This document shows, piece by piece, positions 40,114 to 40,125 of a stretch of 40,125 bases of DNA. Made by a program: the position numbers and the translations under genes. The stretch comes from Acidobacteria bacterium UBA2161. Lineage in GTDB: Bacteria > Acidobacteriota > Vicinamibacteria > Vicinamibacterales > UBA823. The notes beneath the pieces are model-generated. The model did no database searches. It was not told the origin of the DNA and saw nothing but the letters and a program-made list of their open reading frames with translations. The stretch lies in contig DCWN01000017.1 in the NCBI GenBank assembly GCA_002328835.1, forward strand, positions 237,055 through 277,179, given 5' to 3'. Position 1 is the first letter of the stretch; every line of letters begins with the position of its first letter.

Positions 40114-40125
40114 CTCGGGGTCCCC
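40114..40125. repeat. Terminal 12-mer identical to the window start
   Basis: The last 12 bases (CTCGGGGTCCCC) equal the first 12. The centre GGGGTCCCC is an inverted repeat around a single T. The match is exact and limited to these 12 bases. Confidence 0.6.

Noticed and set aside
1..40125. CRISPR array, tRNA/rRNA genes, insertion sequence or prophage
   Set aside because: All gaps between genes are under 300 bp. None holds regularly spaced repeats, a cloverleaf-like segment, transposase motifs or phage genes.

Overview
This is a very GC-rich, densely coded bacterial window with no tRNA, rRNA, CRISPR array, transposase or phage gene. Several markers point to the Acidobacteriota, probably a Vicinamibacteria-like soil lineage: an ADOP-type permease with no ATPase partner, a VWFA-related secreted protein of the acidobacterial kind, PD40/TolB-like propellers, and secreted M28, S9 and M48 peptidases. 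The taxonomy is an inference from gene content. I see 33 well-supported genes (32 with conventional starts, one with a probable CTG start), a decayed HAD hydrolase remnant, and several short regulatory or repeat structures. The two window ends share an exact 12-base sequence and each carries a perfect 8-bp-stem hairpin, so the sequence probably ends in copies of a dispersed repeat or is circular.

Layout. Positions 59-6282: a secreted M48 metalloprotease (minus) diverges from a rifampicin-phosphotransferase-like PEP-utilising enzyme, a secreted alpha/beta hydrolase and a VWFA-related protein (plus). Positions 6373-8770 (minus): a tightly packed four-gene operon made of a 75-residue Tat-signal protein, an ABM/NIPSNAP-like protein, a secreted propeller and a membrane protein. 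Positions 8912-11329: the ADOP permease. Positions 11458-16686 (minus): a membrane-anchored protein, the HAD remnant, a BamA/TamA-like outer-membrane protein, a Gly/Tyr-rich secreted protein and a small outer-membrane barrel. Positions 16910-21706: a small membrane protein, a GNAT acetyltransferase, an unknown secreted protein, a lipoprotein with two VOC domains, an enolase-superfamily enzyme and a second GNAT. An M20 amidohydrolase (21784-23025) diverges from the last of these across a palindromic -10 element.

Positions 23072-31011 (minus) look like one operon for peptide and amino-acid breakdown: Tat-exported N-acyl-D-amino-acid deacylase, pirin, PD40 propeller, M28 peptidase with PDZ, arylamine N-acetyltransferase (apparently starting at CTG) and an ALDH7-type semialdehyde dehydrogenase. 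Positions 31169-33658: a thioredoxin-like protein and a GT39/ArnT-like glycosyltransferase with a highly acidic N-terminus. Positions 33679-40125: aat and apaG diverging from a tiny AT-rich promoter, an MFS transporter, a CPA1 Na+/H+ antiporter, a small lipoprotein and an S9 prolyl-oligopeptidase-family peptidase.

The common thread is extracellular proteolysis and amino-acid handling, including modified or D-amino acids. The most interesting leads are the GNAT / enolase-superfamily / M20 cluster beside the D-aminoacylase operon, the CTG-started N-acetyltransferase, the Tat microprotein operon, and the shared terminal repeat.
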